Positions 12,634 to 24,828 of a stretch of DNA of 64,000 bases are shown here, one piece after another. The notes below the pieces were generated by a model. The model was not told where the DNA came from. It made no database searches and saw only the letters and a program-made list of their open reading frames with translations. The translations under genes and the position numbers were made by a program. The DNA is from Azadirachta indica (Eukaryota; Streptophyta; Magnoliopsida; Sapindales; Meliaceae). Each line of letters begins with the position of its first letter. Position 1 is the first letter of the stretch. The stretch spans positions 6,239,191 to 6,303,190 of the forward strand of contig CM040443.1 of assembly GCA_022749755.1 (NCBI GenBank). The letters are read 5' to 3'.

Positions 12634-13840
12634 CTTTAACCTTTTTGTTGGTTTAAGCAATATTATCGTATAATTTCTATCTGGGATGAGTATATGTATC
12701 CAATAGATGCAATGGGAGAGTTACTACCATGGGTGGGTGTCAAAAAAAAAAGAAAAAAAGTGAATTTCTTTTTGTGATTATATATAGTCAGTTTAATTGT
12801 GATGCAAAGATATTTTTATAAATAAAATAAAATGTTGTTGTAAATATTATACACTTATTTTTAAGTGTTTAGAAAGAGTTTAAATTTCTACTATTATGTT
12901 ATAGCATGAAAATTTGCTTTTATGTTTGTGCAAATTCTATCTATTTTATTTTAAAAAGAAAATTATTTCATTGTATTCAGAGAATTTGAACCAATCCCCA
13001 ACTCAAAATGAGAATCCAAATAATATTTATAACTTAAAAAATTACAATACTTTATGATTGGATATTAAGATGTTATAACTTTGAAGTCATAAATTTATAA
13101 GATGAAAATATTATACATTAACGATTAATGTAAAAATAAGTGTCTCTCATTAAAATTTATTATCAAATATTTTTTCAACTTTACTTTTAAATCACAATAA
13201 AAGTATCACCATTATTGCAAAAACAACCTTAATATTAAATATTTTCTCTTTTTCATGATATATTAGGAAGTAACGATAAAATTTAACTTACATTAAACTA
13301 ACGGTCATTAGAGATAAAAATTCATAACTTATAGTAGTTAAATATTAAGTTAAAAGTAGTTGATATCAACTAATTTGATATCAAATTATTATAAACCATG
13401 ATGGTTGTCTTGACTTAAAGTAATTTGGTGTCGAGCAAGTTGGCATCTAAGCTATTATAAATTAGAATGTCAATTCTATTTTTTTTTTGAAAGATAATTT
13501 TAAATTATTAATTATTTGACATTCTATTTTTTTTTTTGAAAGATAATTTTAAATTATTAATTATTTGATAATTATTTTTGAGATCAATATAAAATATTTT
13601 AAAATAATTCAAAATAGGATAATAGTTAATCTACATTTATGTAAGTTCTTTTGTTTTGTCCTAATCTACGTTAAATGTTCATAACTCAAATCTTAAGGTG
13701 ATTCGTATTGGTAAAATAAAACATAGATCCACGTTCTTTACCAAGAACAGAGTATTTAGTATTTATTTTTCATTATAAAAATTGAAACAATCAAATTATC
13801 GTGAAATTCCACCTTGGGTTTCCAATTAATGTGCTTTGCC
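12634..13840. other. AT-rich spacer after LPR1/2
   Basis: No gene is seen. The stretch is AT-rich with a 48-bp tandem duplication at 13473-13569, and ends at the GC-richer promoter-like block beginning at about 13845. Confidence 0.5.
13473..13569. repeat. Two-copy 48-bp tandem duplication
   Basis: Two copies (13473-13520 and 13521-13569) of a unit starting ATTCTATTTTT, running through GAAAGATAATTTTAAATT and ending ATTATTTGA. They differ almost only in T-run length, so the duplication is recent. Confidence 0.85.
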
Positions 13841-13853
13841 AAAGCGGGCTTAT

Positions 13854-13899
13854 TGGGCTTTGAAATCTTACAGCCCACCATCTAAACTCTCAAAGCCCA
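13854..13899 (+). promoter_or_regulatory. Cluster of site II (TGGGCT/AGCCCA) elements
   Basis: TGGGCT at 13854-13859, AGCCCA at 13872-13877 and AGCCCA at 13894-13899, plus GCGGGCT just upstream, lie within 60 bases. Such TCP-bound site II clusters are common in promoters of nuclear genes for ribosomal, mitochondrial and plastid proteins, usually within 200 bases of the start. They sit 100-145 bases before the ATG at 13999, pointing to a plus-strand transcription unit there. Confidence 0.5.
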
Positions 13900-13998
13900 T
13901 AAACGTTTTAGGAGCTAAACAATCAAACACTAAGTTCTTCTAAATTCTAATCCTTCCAGTCAAGTTTAGTCACGCAGTCCGAAATTGCGCCAAAAAAA

Positions 13999-14180
13999 AT
14001 GGCGCTCCGCTCAGTCTCAGCGGTCCATTGCCATCATTCCCCAACCTCCGACCCTCCGGCAAACTGAAGATTCGCCGGCGAAACTTTGCCTGTTCCTCGG
14101 CCGCCATCCTGCGCCGTTGATTTTCTCGTACTTCACCCAAAAGTATGATATTCCTGCACTCATACGAGATATGCATTGAA
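13999..14180 (+). pseudogene. Possible broken first exon of an organelle-targeted protein gene
   Basis: An ATG at 13999 in good context (AAAAAAAATGGCG) follows the site II cluster. Its own frame reads MALRSVSAVHCHH and stops after 22 codons at 14066. The frame of position 14001 instead reads SLSGPLPSFPNLRPSGKL and then KIRRRNFACSSAAILRR before a TGA near 14120. That is Ser/Arg-rich with almost no acidic residues, like a plastid or mitochondrial transit peptide, but it has no ATG. One small indel after the ATG would join the two. The block is clearly GC-richer than its surroundings, and a plausible donor (AAAA|GTATGA) lies near 14140. I do not recognise the protein. A non-coding first exon is the main alternative. 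Confidence 0.3.
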
Positions 14181-17100
14181 CATGTATAATGATTAATTAT
14201 GTGATTAACTAATTTAACTATTTATTATTTCTTGTTTCATGTATAATTTATTTTGACTATTGGTTGCTGATTTATTATGCGATTTTTAGAATTAAATTGT
14301 CGTTTGAACGTTAATTTAACTTCTAAAATAGTTGATTTAATCAATAAATTAATACTCATGTAAACATTAGAAACATTAGTCATTATTTTGGGGAAGAACA
14401 AGGAAAGACTGTTTGTTTAATGTGAACTTAGAAGTAGTACAATGTTGTATGGCTAAAGATTTTCGTAAATGTCAATTGTCATCCTAGATGAAATGTATGC
14501 CGATTAAGAGTTGAAAGAGTTGAAACTGTGGGAATTTGTGAGCATGTTTTATATATACTTGGGAAAATGCTAGTTAGTGCAAAAATTTCTGAAGAAGAAG
14601 GCATGGCCATTTGAGAAGGTTGAACTTTTGCATGTCAAGTTTTAAGTTGTATTAGATGCAGAGAGGGATTCCCAAAAATTTTAGTTCTTTAAGGTGGACT
14701 TGATTATTGATAAAGTGGGGATATTTTATTTGTTGTTTGCAGAATACAAATTCTTGACTTGCGCTTGGGTATGGATGTTTTGTTGATAACTATTTTAGAC
14801 TTTTATGAATCTGTAATGTGCCTCCATTAAAAAATTGTGATAATAGTAAAAATAAAAGAAAATCAAGTAGATAAACTCAATAACATACAACGAACTTTGC
14901 CGATTATATAATTGTCAACCCATTAATAAACGTGGACAAGTATACTCATAATTCTGCTCCTTTTCATTTGCCTTTAGATGGTTATTCTTTTACTTCTTAA
15001 TATTTTGTTAAGAATGTTCTCTCTATTATATGTATTATATCTAGATTGTTATGTGTAGATGGTATATGCTAGAGAAAGTGCAACAACACTAGAGAAAAGA
15101 CCTGACTCTTGGAGAAAGGTTGCATATCGGCTGTAGATCTTGCTAGTGTTTTTTCCTTGATAGATACTCTTGCCTTTTGCTATGAGGTGAAACTCATTAC
15201 GTTTTGTTCCTCTTTCCAAATTGAAATTGATTATGCATTTAACAACATTCTGCCATCCTGATCTCATAAATTTTAGCCATGCTAAATTTGCGTTGAGCTG
15301 CAGGTTTCTTTAACTGTAGAGATTCATACTCTTTTTATCAGTTTTTCTTTTCACCTGGAAAATGAAACAACTTGGGATTGAGGTGATATGCAAGAATTTA
15401 TCTAGCACAACTTTTTCCTTGATTATTTTTATGAATTCTTGCTTTCTCTATTCCTTTATAGGTGCTTTTTATTGAAAAAACAACAATTAAAATAATAGTT
15501 GCAGTTGTAGTAAAGAATTACCAGCTCCATCTCCTGTAGAATTCTTGAAATATTTCCACATTAATATGGATTTCATTGTTGGTACTTGCAGTGTACCTAC
15601 TCTAAAATCAAATAAATTAATGATTTTAGGAAAAGAGTAGAGAATAGGAATTGGTGATCCTATCTGCAGGCCATAAACATCCTCCTAGTAGTTATATTCT
15701 TGCTTGGAGATGATAATATTTGAATATCAACTTCAAGCATTGGATAACTGAATGAAACTTAAATACTGGGTATCAATTTCCATTTGTCAAATGAAGGTAT
15801 ATCAGAATCTTTGAAAATCATTATTCTTTGATTCATTACGCACTAGGTCTTAGCATTCTTAATTTCCCTCTTTTTTGGGTGCTAGAAATAAAGGAAATTA
15901 GGCGCTTTGATGTTTTGATGAAGCGTAGCATTTCTATTTCAACAAATGATAATGCAGGGAATTGATTAATTAAACGGTGATTCAATATCCACGACGTCGT
16001 GTCATAACTACTGGTAAAGCGAAAATTAATTGTTTCGTCGGTGAAATGTGAAACTCATGAAAATTAGCTTGAGACCAAGTACTCCTTAATATGTTGAAAT
16101 TCATTGTTGATGATGCCATTTTGAAATTAATGGTATTGGTTGGAATCATCAATACCAAATAATCGTTGGAGGGTAGTTGAAAAATCTTTTGTTTTGGTTT
16201 CCTGCTGTCTCTTAATTCTTTGATGTTACATAAAACAGCAAGTCAATGCAGTGACTTTTATTGATTGGTCCAGACCAATTTAGGTGTGATCATGATCAAC
16301 TTGTTGATATTAGGATAAGTGAACGGAATTCTATATGAAATTATTGCCTTATTTGGCTGGCAAGAAAACTGAGTCAGCTTGCCTGATGCTGATCTTCAAG
16401 TGAATGAAAGGCCATGGATTTTTATTACTGTAATGGTATTGCACAAACTCCTTTGCTATTATTGCACAGACTAATCTGTGCAGTCAGCCAGTGATGATTT
16501 GGTTTGTTGACTGTCAAAACACATTATATTGTGATTGAACGGTATCATATTCATTATTTCATTGAAATTAGATTTTTGTTGTCGATTGTAATGATTCATT
16601 TGCATGACTGACTAAATTATGAGATACTTGATTATATTAAAAATGGGTAGAGCTATGGTACATACCAATGAATGGTACAACTTACAATATTTTTGTTGCA
16701 ATTCTCAAGTTTTATCTTGCATGTCTCTAGTTTTTTTTTTTTTCTTTCTTTATAGCATTTCTGAACCTATGTAACTTGTACAATTCTCAACCTTTTTTAT
16801 TACAATTTTGAAATTTTTTTTTTAAAAAGTAAAAAACAGCTTCTGCCCAACCTCCTTTTCACTGAGTCATGGCATATTACTATCATTATACCCCACAATT
16901 GATCGATTTTCTTTTATATGTTTTATATTTTTTATTATGTTTTTAAAAATTTCATAATATAACACATAAATTAAAGAATGTGACAAAAAATTTAAAATAT
17001 GTAACGAAAAACTTGGGACACATCAAAGTAACTTGAAATGATGGTACCGTAAATAGGCTCTTCAGTTTTGCCCGCTTTCAGCTTCTAAAAGTTAGATATA

Positions 17101-17593
17101 CCTATATTCTTATGAAAGGATGTGCAAGCAGCTAAAGCTCGTGAAAGGTCAAGAAGTTTTAGATATTTCCTTAGTTTTTTAACTGGGATCATGCTATGGC
17201 ATATATAAATGTGTTTTAAGTATTTTTTTTTTTTTATTTTTCTTTGTATTTCTAACTTTTTCATTGTGTTTTGAGGTATAACTCAACTCTTTTATTGCAT
17301 TTCTAATCTCTTGTTATACTCTCTTTAACTTTTTGTTGTATTTTCAGCTATAATTAATGAGTTAAGAATTATAACGAAAGAATTGAAAAGTACAATATAA
17401 AAAGTTAGGTATAGTTGTTTCAGGGCCTTACGTTACTTGCTTACATACAAGTTAATGCCAGTAATCAAAAGCCAAACCTAAGACGTGACAACACCTAACA
17501 AACATCCAAGGCTACATAACTGGCCTTTCGTTTTCAAACTTTGTGTTTATCCATAGTAGCCAATGATTCCCTGTTTATGGTTTTAGTGAATGC
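14181..17593. other. Non-coding stretch, possibly introns of a degenerate or non-coding unit
   Basis: The sequence is less AT-extreme than the spacers further right and has the T-rich look of plant introns. Short open pieces occur, for example after TGTGTAG at 15059 (MVYARESATTLEKRP and on for about 25 codons), but no family is recognised and no exon chain could be built. I see no tRNA, transposase or long ORF. Confidence 0.3.
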
Positions 17594-17758
17594 ATGCCTG
17601 CTTCATATATTCAGTCTTATAATGTTTTTTCATTAGGATTTCGTGACTGCAGGTGTCCAATAATTGAATCCTACAGGCTGCATGCGGCTCTCATATTTGC
17701 AGGCTTTTGTTTTGACATACACGGGATGCATGAAAGGAGAGGAATAGTGAGTGAGTAG
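17594..17758 (+). other. 54-codon small ORF, doubtful
   Basis: An ATG-started frame runs from 17594 to TAG at 17758 and begins MPASYIQSYNVFSLGF. Its second half (RCPIIESYRLHAALIFAGF, then DIHGMHERRG) is of mixed, protein-like composition and is preceded by acceptor-like TTTTCATTAG at 17636. It could be a last exon of the unit starting near 13999, or chance. No similarity is recognised. Confidence 0.15.
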
Positions 17759-19295
17759 TGCTGATTCTCGCTTCTCAGTTGTCATTTTATACAATGAATT
17801 TGGATGACTATAGCTATTTGTAGACTAGATTGTAATTTTAGTTTTGTTTTAAAAAGCATATAAGTACTACAATTTAGAAAGTTTATAAAATTTTCAAGAG
17901 AGCTTTGTTACAACTTTGAGAGTTGATTTTCAAGTTCTTAACACAAAAGGTTTTTGACGAATTTTATAATGGGAATTTTAAATTCTTCTGCTTAAAATTC
18001 ACGGATAACTTTATAAATTAGGTGTACTATTTTAAATTTTCTCGATAAATCAAAACAAAGTTTCGAGATTTGATTTAGCAAGATCTCAATAGATATGGCT
18101 CCTTTGATCAAACATCCAATTAGAAGCCACATATCTTCAGAGCCAACCAAATACAATCATTGAACAAAAATATCAACCAACATCCAGTTGTGTGTGAAAA
18201 TTAAACGCACAGCATACTGGCACAACAGTTCATGTTCAATCAATTAATAATTCATCCTTACAACTTCAATTTCATGGAAAAATCAGACTTCTTACACATA
18301 CGTATGGATGCTAATTAATATTCCCTTCTCTCGTATTGTCAATGCCATCGTTTTAGCCTTGATTTAGCATTCACCGCCAAGAAACAATAATCAATGATTT
18401 GTGCATGTCGACGATTAAGACAAAACAACACAACCCACGTAACAGTTGAGTTGATGCTTTCTTTGAAAACACGACCGAATCAATTTTAGTACAAATTGTA
18501 AAGAGCGTCCATAGCCAACCAATCTACTACCGCCAAATGTATTAGTTGTTGGAATGTTATGATCAAATATCCAGAACCTACCCTATGGTGCAAATTTCAT
18601 GTTTGAAATATTGTTTTTTTTTAATATAATAAATTATGATTACAACTTACATTTATTTATATTACATTAAAAATCTACTAACAATTAATAGTTTGATTAA
18701 ATTTATTAATATTATATTAAAAATTTATCAAGAATTAGAATTAAAATTCTATCAAGAATTAGAAATATCTTGATTAGATTTAATCTAACGTTGTTTGAAA
18801 GTTTATATTCAATTTGAATGAAATTTGCCTCACATATTTTTTTAAGAGAAAAATTTACTTTTTACTTAAAATAATTGAACTCCTACCTTTTATTTGAAAG
18901 GTAAAGATACCAAAGACTTTAACTATAGGATAATCAGCAAGATTATATCTTTAATTTATTAGAAAGATGTAACAAAATGTGTGATGAAATAATTGAATTT
19001 GCTAAAAGGAAGTAAATGTTGGGTTATTTTGGAGATTTAGATTAAAAATGGTTTGGGACAATAACATTCAGATCCTTATATGTTGTGTTTCTATGAGGAA
19101 GGGTAAGTATGTTTTCTCTATAACAAATAAGTCCGCCAAAGTTTTGGATACTAAATGTAAGTCACTGAAAATTTTAAATAAAGCACTTTGGAATAATAAC
19201 ATTTAGTACGCTAATGTATTACATTATCATAAACAAGGACATCAGTTTTAGTTTTCTATTCTGACAAATAGGTCCCCGAAGTGATCTAAAATTTT
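17759..19295. other. AT-rich spacer
   Basis: No gene is seen. The last 240 bases carry a diverged direct duplication next to the tRNA gene. Short repeats of TATCAAGAATTAGAA occur near 18727-18765. Confidence 0.4.
19058..19290. repeat. Diverged direct duplication beside tRNA-Asn
   Basis: Two blocks about 135 bases apart share GGGACAATAACATTCAGATC / GGAATAATAACATTTAGTAC and, later, ATAACAAATAAGTCCGCCAA / CTGACAAATAGGTCCCCGAA. The CAAATAGGTCC word also occurs near 33345, 33808 and 61135, so this looks like part of a dispersed, old transposable element. Confidence 0.4.
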
Positions 19296-19319
19296 CGCTA
19301 GAAGGAGGGCTTGAACCTC

Positions 19320-19352
<33 letters not shown>

Positions 19353-19369
19353 AACTGAGCTATTCCAGC
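19296..19369 (-). tRNA. tRNA-Asn (anticodon GUU)
   Basis: Read on the minus strand, a 74-nt cloverleaf runs from 19369 to 19296. The acceptor stem pairs GCTGGAA with TTCTAGC (one G-T pair), followed by discriminator G and no encoded CCA. The internal promoter boxes are clear: A box TAGCTCAGTTGG and B box GGTTCAAGCC. The anticodon loop CTGTTAA carries GTT (plus-strand 19333-19335), pairing with AAC/AAT codons. There is no intron. This sequence type is the standard plant nuclear tRNA-Asn. It stands alone, next to a repeat. Confidence 0.97.
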
Positions 19370-19646
19370 ATTTAGTATCCGATTGTGTCATTAATATAAT
19401 TTGTAAAGTTGAATTTCAATCCAAATATCGTCAACAATCTCTTGAATTAATTAATTATATTCTAGGCATTCTAGGCTTCAGGAGGACCCGCACTTAATTA
19501 ATTAATTAATAAATAGGTGTAGTTGGTAGCAACTGGTGCATATACATGACAAACAAATGGCAAAATGCCAACACAAATACTATTTGAACGTCAGGTTTAG
19601 GATTGAGCTGAGTCAGCAAATTAGGTACACGCTTATCCTCCACCAG

Positions 19647-19679
19647 CCCTTGCCTTGCCCTTGCCCTTGCCCTTGCCCA
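19647..19679. repeat. (CTTGCC)-type hexamer repeat
   Basis: About five units of CTTGCC/CCTTGC run in tandem, the first one base shorter. It is notable for its high GC content within AT-rich DNA. A TATTATAAAG word follows 15 bases later, but no gene start could be tied to it. Confidence 0.7.
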
Positions 19680-19814
19680 TCAATATTATAAAGACAGTCA
19701 CTCTTCTCTGTGATATCAACGTACACAGGCAGACCTGCGAGGATCAAATTATAAAGAAGTAGCAGACTCTTACTGTTATTAAAACATACATAAATGAATT
19801 AGATAAAGAAATAT

Positions 19815-19845
<31 letters not shown>

Positions 19846-21605
19846 GTGCTTGTGGCCAGCATGTGTGTTTTTATACTCCATCATCACTAGATTTTGTGTT
19901 GTAGAATTGTCGATAATTTTTTAAAAATTTAACATATTTAATTAGCCGAAGTAACAATAATTGAGAATATATTAAGTTCAAATTCAACTTGACTACTGCA
20001 CAGTTTTTGAGTTCTAATATTGTTATAATTTTTAAGGTTTAATTTTAAAATATATATGTCCATGACTTGACTTACCTAACAGTACGTATTTTCGTTGTAT
20101 ACAAAGCAAGCTTACTTAGTCTCCCATATTTATGGCTAGGACTTTTATTTATTTTATATTTTACTAAGTTAATTAAAATAATTCAAAAAATACGACAACT
20201 TTGAGATCAAAGTCTACCTATTACTAAATACTAAATATTAATTTGAGAGTGAGTGTGATATATATATATATATATATAAAGAATTAGATACGAGATGGCA
20301 GCACGTTCATTTGTATATTTATTGCATGAATTAATTAATTGTTCTCGACAAAAATTAAATTTAATGCTGCAGGAAATATATATATATATGTGTGTGTTTG
20401 TGTTGAATTTGATAATGATAATGCTCAAATGCATGTAGTAGCTTTCTGATTTGAGGTAGTTAAGTATGTGAACGAATCCAAGGAAAAGAAAACATTAAAC
20501 TAATTAAAGAGTTATTAAAAAAAAGCAGACGTACGGCCGGGTTTAATTCTTAGTAATATGTTTAAAGAATTTGATAATAATATTTGCATGTCAATTATAT
20601 AAGATTAAAGTGCTTCAAATCTAAAAAGAAAGAAAAGGAAAATACATATTTTAAGATTTGTTCACTTTCCAACGTGCTTCCATTTTCTTGGAAACCAAAC
20701 AAAACAAATTAAGCATGTGAAATTTCAAGTTATATGTATTCAACCCTAGGCTTCCTTCAATATTTAATAGGTCTAGATCTGCTTGGAGTTTAACATTACA
20801 AAAAAGAAAAACACCAAACACTTTCAATTTTCGCCTGATCTCCTGTATTTTTTTCCAATACAAGACAATGCGAAATAGCATTAAGATTGCAACCCAACAG
20901 TCTTGTTGAACATTAAGATAACAGTTTTGCTTGCAACTAAAACAAAAAAAAATGAAATTCCATGGACGTAGCTCATTGATCATTCATTTTCTCGGAAACC
21001 AAACAGAAGCTTGCAGTCAATGATCCAACCAGTGGTCCAACTGGCCTTTTATTTCATCAAATTATGTAAGTCAATAATTCAACTGCTTTTCTTATTAAGT
21101 TCCATTAAGTTACTCCGTTTTAAACTTACCTATTCCATACAAATTAATCTAACGGTATATTACATTGTTCCCACAAATTTTATATCGTTTATTTGTTTTT
21201 TATTTTCATTAAAATATAATTGACATGTATGATTTTTTTTTAAAAAATATTTAAATAAAAGTGAGTAATTTTATCTATAAAACACTAAACCTTTGCTCTC
21301 TATTATACTCAAATTCAAAATGATTTAAGAACGTTTTAGGACATCCTAAATTATTTAAAGTACATTCATAAAAACTAACCAAGATATATAATAATTATAT
21401 AACATTGGTATATCTTACATTTCTCTTACTAATAATTTTATATCTTGAGTTGTAGTTAATTATATATACAACTTAAAAAATAAAAAAACAAAAAGCAAGT
21501 GGAAAGAAATTGGCAACTCGCTCTCCAGTCCACGTCATTTCAAAGTCTCACCAATCTTTCTAACACGAACAGGAGAAGCAAGTGCTAAACAAGAAGTTCA
21601 AAAGC

Positions 21606-21704
21606 ATGGCATTATCACTTTGGTACATATTACATGAGCTTGTGTTTCTTATTCATCTTCTTCGGCTTGTCTGTTTATCTATACATGAACTGATTTCTGA
21701 TTGA
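21606..21704 (+). other. 32-codon hydrophobic small ORF, doubtful
   Basis: ATG at 21606 opens a 32-codon frame starting MALSLWYILHELVFLIHLLR, nearly all hydrophobic, ending TGA at 21702-21704. It lies in a GC-richer patch (21530-21760) whose left part resembles a plant 5' UTR. It could be a small membrane peptide, the remains of a gene, or chance. No family is recognised. Confidence 0.15.
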
Positions 21705-24700
21705 TTGTTGGATGCTGCTGATAATAATATCATAATTCATGAATCCTAACCACAAGTTTTCCTTTCTGGTTCTAATAGTCGTTCGAAATTTGTGGATAAA
21801 ACCATCACGTATATTTAAGGTTCCAATTAACTGTTCAGCTAACCCATATATATATATATATATATATACGTGTCAGCTTTTCACTGTTTTGTTTTGGATT
21901 AGGTCAGTCTCTCTAAATGCATTCCCTTTTTTTTTTTTCCTAAGGATTAAACCCTAGCTAGATAGCTAGCTTGCTTGCTTGCTTACTTAAGGACTTAGAA
22001 AAGAAAGTAATTGAATGGTTGGTGATGAATGATGATAAGGGAAAAAGTGAGGGCGAGTTCAAAATTAAGAGGTTTCGGGGTTTTTCTTTTTTCAAAAATT
22101 TATCTAAGTACTATTCTAATATTATCTAGATGTTTACGATTAGATCCAATGATTTCTACTTCCTATTTAGAGAAGATTTATTATCATATATATTATTCTT
22201 TATTTTTTATATCAAAATTGCAAAAAGTATTAGAAGTTAAATAAATTCGTAAACATATTACATCATATGTGTAAAGTTAATTGCATTAAACAAGAAATTT
22301 TAAAAATTTAATTGAAAAATTAATAATTAAATATATATTTTTATATTTTTATATTTTTATTTAATGCTTTAATTTAATTTTTATTAAAAAATAAAGAAAA
22401 AGAGATTTGGATTATTTTTATTTTTGTAATAAATATAATATATATTTTATATTTTTATTTCCATGAATTATATACTTGACAATTTTTTTAAAAAATATAA
22501 TAATATAATATAAGTTTTTAAATACATATATAAAAAACTCCTTTGATTACTAGATATCAAATTATTACAAAGAAAATAGAAGAAAAAAGAGGTTGGAAGC
22601 ATTTAGTACATGAGTTTACTACAACTCATTATTAACATTTTAAATGGAATAATAATATTTTTATTCTTAATTTTTTTAACGGTATATTGTAATATCTCTA
22701 AATCCTATATTAATGTTTGTTGAAAAGAACATAAATAATAGTACAAATAAATAAAATATAAACAATCATATAAATTTCAAAGATATGTGAAAAATGATTA
22801 TATATATACAAAACATAAGTTTGACAATATGAGCCTTTAAAGTTTAAACTGATAATACAGTAATGGCCTGGCAATCGATAATATATGTGAAACGTTAATT
22901 AATAATCTTTTATTAATTACAATCAAAATCAACTCCTTTTTTACATACATACATACATATATATAGACGTGCACTTTCCGGAATATCTCCTTTTCAATTA
23001 ATAAACAATTATACTATATTTGTTTTAAGGGGGAAAAAAAAGAAGAGAATTTTCTATTCATTTTCCTAATTTCCAAAAAGCATTAACATTCCATTAAATT
23101 CCATAAACATCATGTTATGATCATATTCCAAATAAGGCTACTATAATAAGAACTCTAAATCTATCATTTCAAAGAAGATTGCAATAAAAGAAAAAAAAAA
23201 AAAAAAGGTAAAACTAAAGACAAAATAGAGCTTGATTGGTAGGTTGAAATTGTTAGGCTTTACCAAAAATATTAATGAATATTGTTAGCCTTCTGTTTTG
23301 TGGTATACAATATTGTCTCTTGCGTTTGGCAGACACCTCAATTTTTTTTTTTTTTTTGGAGCTAAATTTTTATCCTTAATTTGATGAATTACTTATGTAA
23401 TGTAATTAAAGTACGTAGCATTCATACATCTGAATAATCTTCCAGTAAATTTGTCACAGTTGTTTACTTAAATTTTTGATTTGCTTAAATCTCTTAAATT
23501 TTTGCCAAAGAATTGGGCTTTCTAAATTTTATCATTTAATCTCTTATTTTTCCTGTTTGTTAATAATCATGAACAAGTAGTTGTTGATGTAAGGAAATTA
23601 AGGGGAAGCAAAGCAAAGACAAGGACTGTTTGTTAAGTTGTTGTTGTAGTAGTATTAGTTTATTTCTCACGACAAATAGTGGAAACTATCAGTCAACGTG
23701 AAGAACATGTGACATTCCCCAACTTCTCCTTCCTTTCATGATCTGTTAATTAAATTATTCTTACTCTTTATTTCTCTTTATGGTTTTGCAATTGGTTATT
23801 GAACTATTCATCTCATGAGCAGGATTTCGATCCTTTAATTAATTGTATTGTGTTTGAAATTAATTAATTAAATGAATAGAGTGCTTTTTTATTGATAAAT
23901 ATTGCTAGATCCTGTTAGTAATTGTTTGATTGATAATCTTGGAAGTGTTAATTTGTTAGAAAATACTTTCATTGATTAATAAAATTTATATTTTAATCCA
24001 TAATATAATTTCTTTAGAAAAGCTGTATAGTCTAGCATATCCTAGTAATTAGTATAATTACTTGTTAATCAAGAACTAAAAATACAATTTTCAAACAATA
24101 ACAAAACAATAGGTTTGTTTTTGGAGATATTTTTGTAGAAAGTGCTTTCAGAAAAAACTTTTCACTAAAATAATGGGAAGTAGTTTTTTCAAAAGCTTTT
24201 AATTAATATTAGATCACACTTTTTGAAAGTACTTCTTTGTAAAGAATTTAATAATTAAATATTTAGTTATATATGCTTATTAGACATGAGTGCTAATTAT
24301 TTTTTTTTTTCAATCAAATCCTACAAAATAAATATACATAAAAACACTTTTACAATTATTTGAAAGTATTTTTCACCGTATCATATAAAGAGAATATGAA
24401 ATATTTTCAAAAGCCCTAGCTGACATCAACGGAAAAAATAATTGTAGCATGAAATGAAAAATGTTGTTAAACAAAGAAAATGAAACGCCTATGGATTGTA
24501 AACTGTGAATGAAAGAAAGGGACTCATACTTAACGGCAACTAATTAACTAACACACCCAAAAAATTCGTCAAACTCTCTCTTTGAAATTTTTTCTCACTT
24601 TCCTCTTCAGAATCACGCATGGCCAAACAACCGTTCCAAGTCAACATTTTCTCTCTTCTTTTCTCCCTATCCAAACAACCCTGATAAATACCTACATTGC

Positions 24701-24828
24701 TCTTCTCTTTACCCCCAACCTCTTCTTTTTCGTTTCTGGGATCTTCTCTCTTCACTCTTCAGCTTTAATCAGCTTTAATTTTCTTCCTGAAGAAAATTAT
24801 CAAAGGTTGGGATCATCATACAAATACA

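Larger units (their letters stand above)
19370..24828. other. AT-rich spacer upstream of the MYB gene
   Basis: Mostly very AT-rich sequence with (TA)n runs (for example 19828-19845, 20261-20278, 21847-21868). It has a hexamer repeat at 19647-19679 and a GC-richer patch at 21530-21760 with a tiny hydrophobic ORF. Near 24120-24260 is another AGTGCTTT/AAAGCTTTT repeat fragment. The last 290 bases, pyrimidine-rich, are probably the MYB 5' UTR. Confidence 0.45.
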
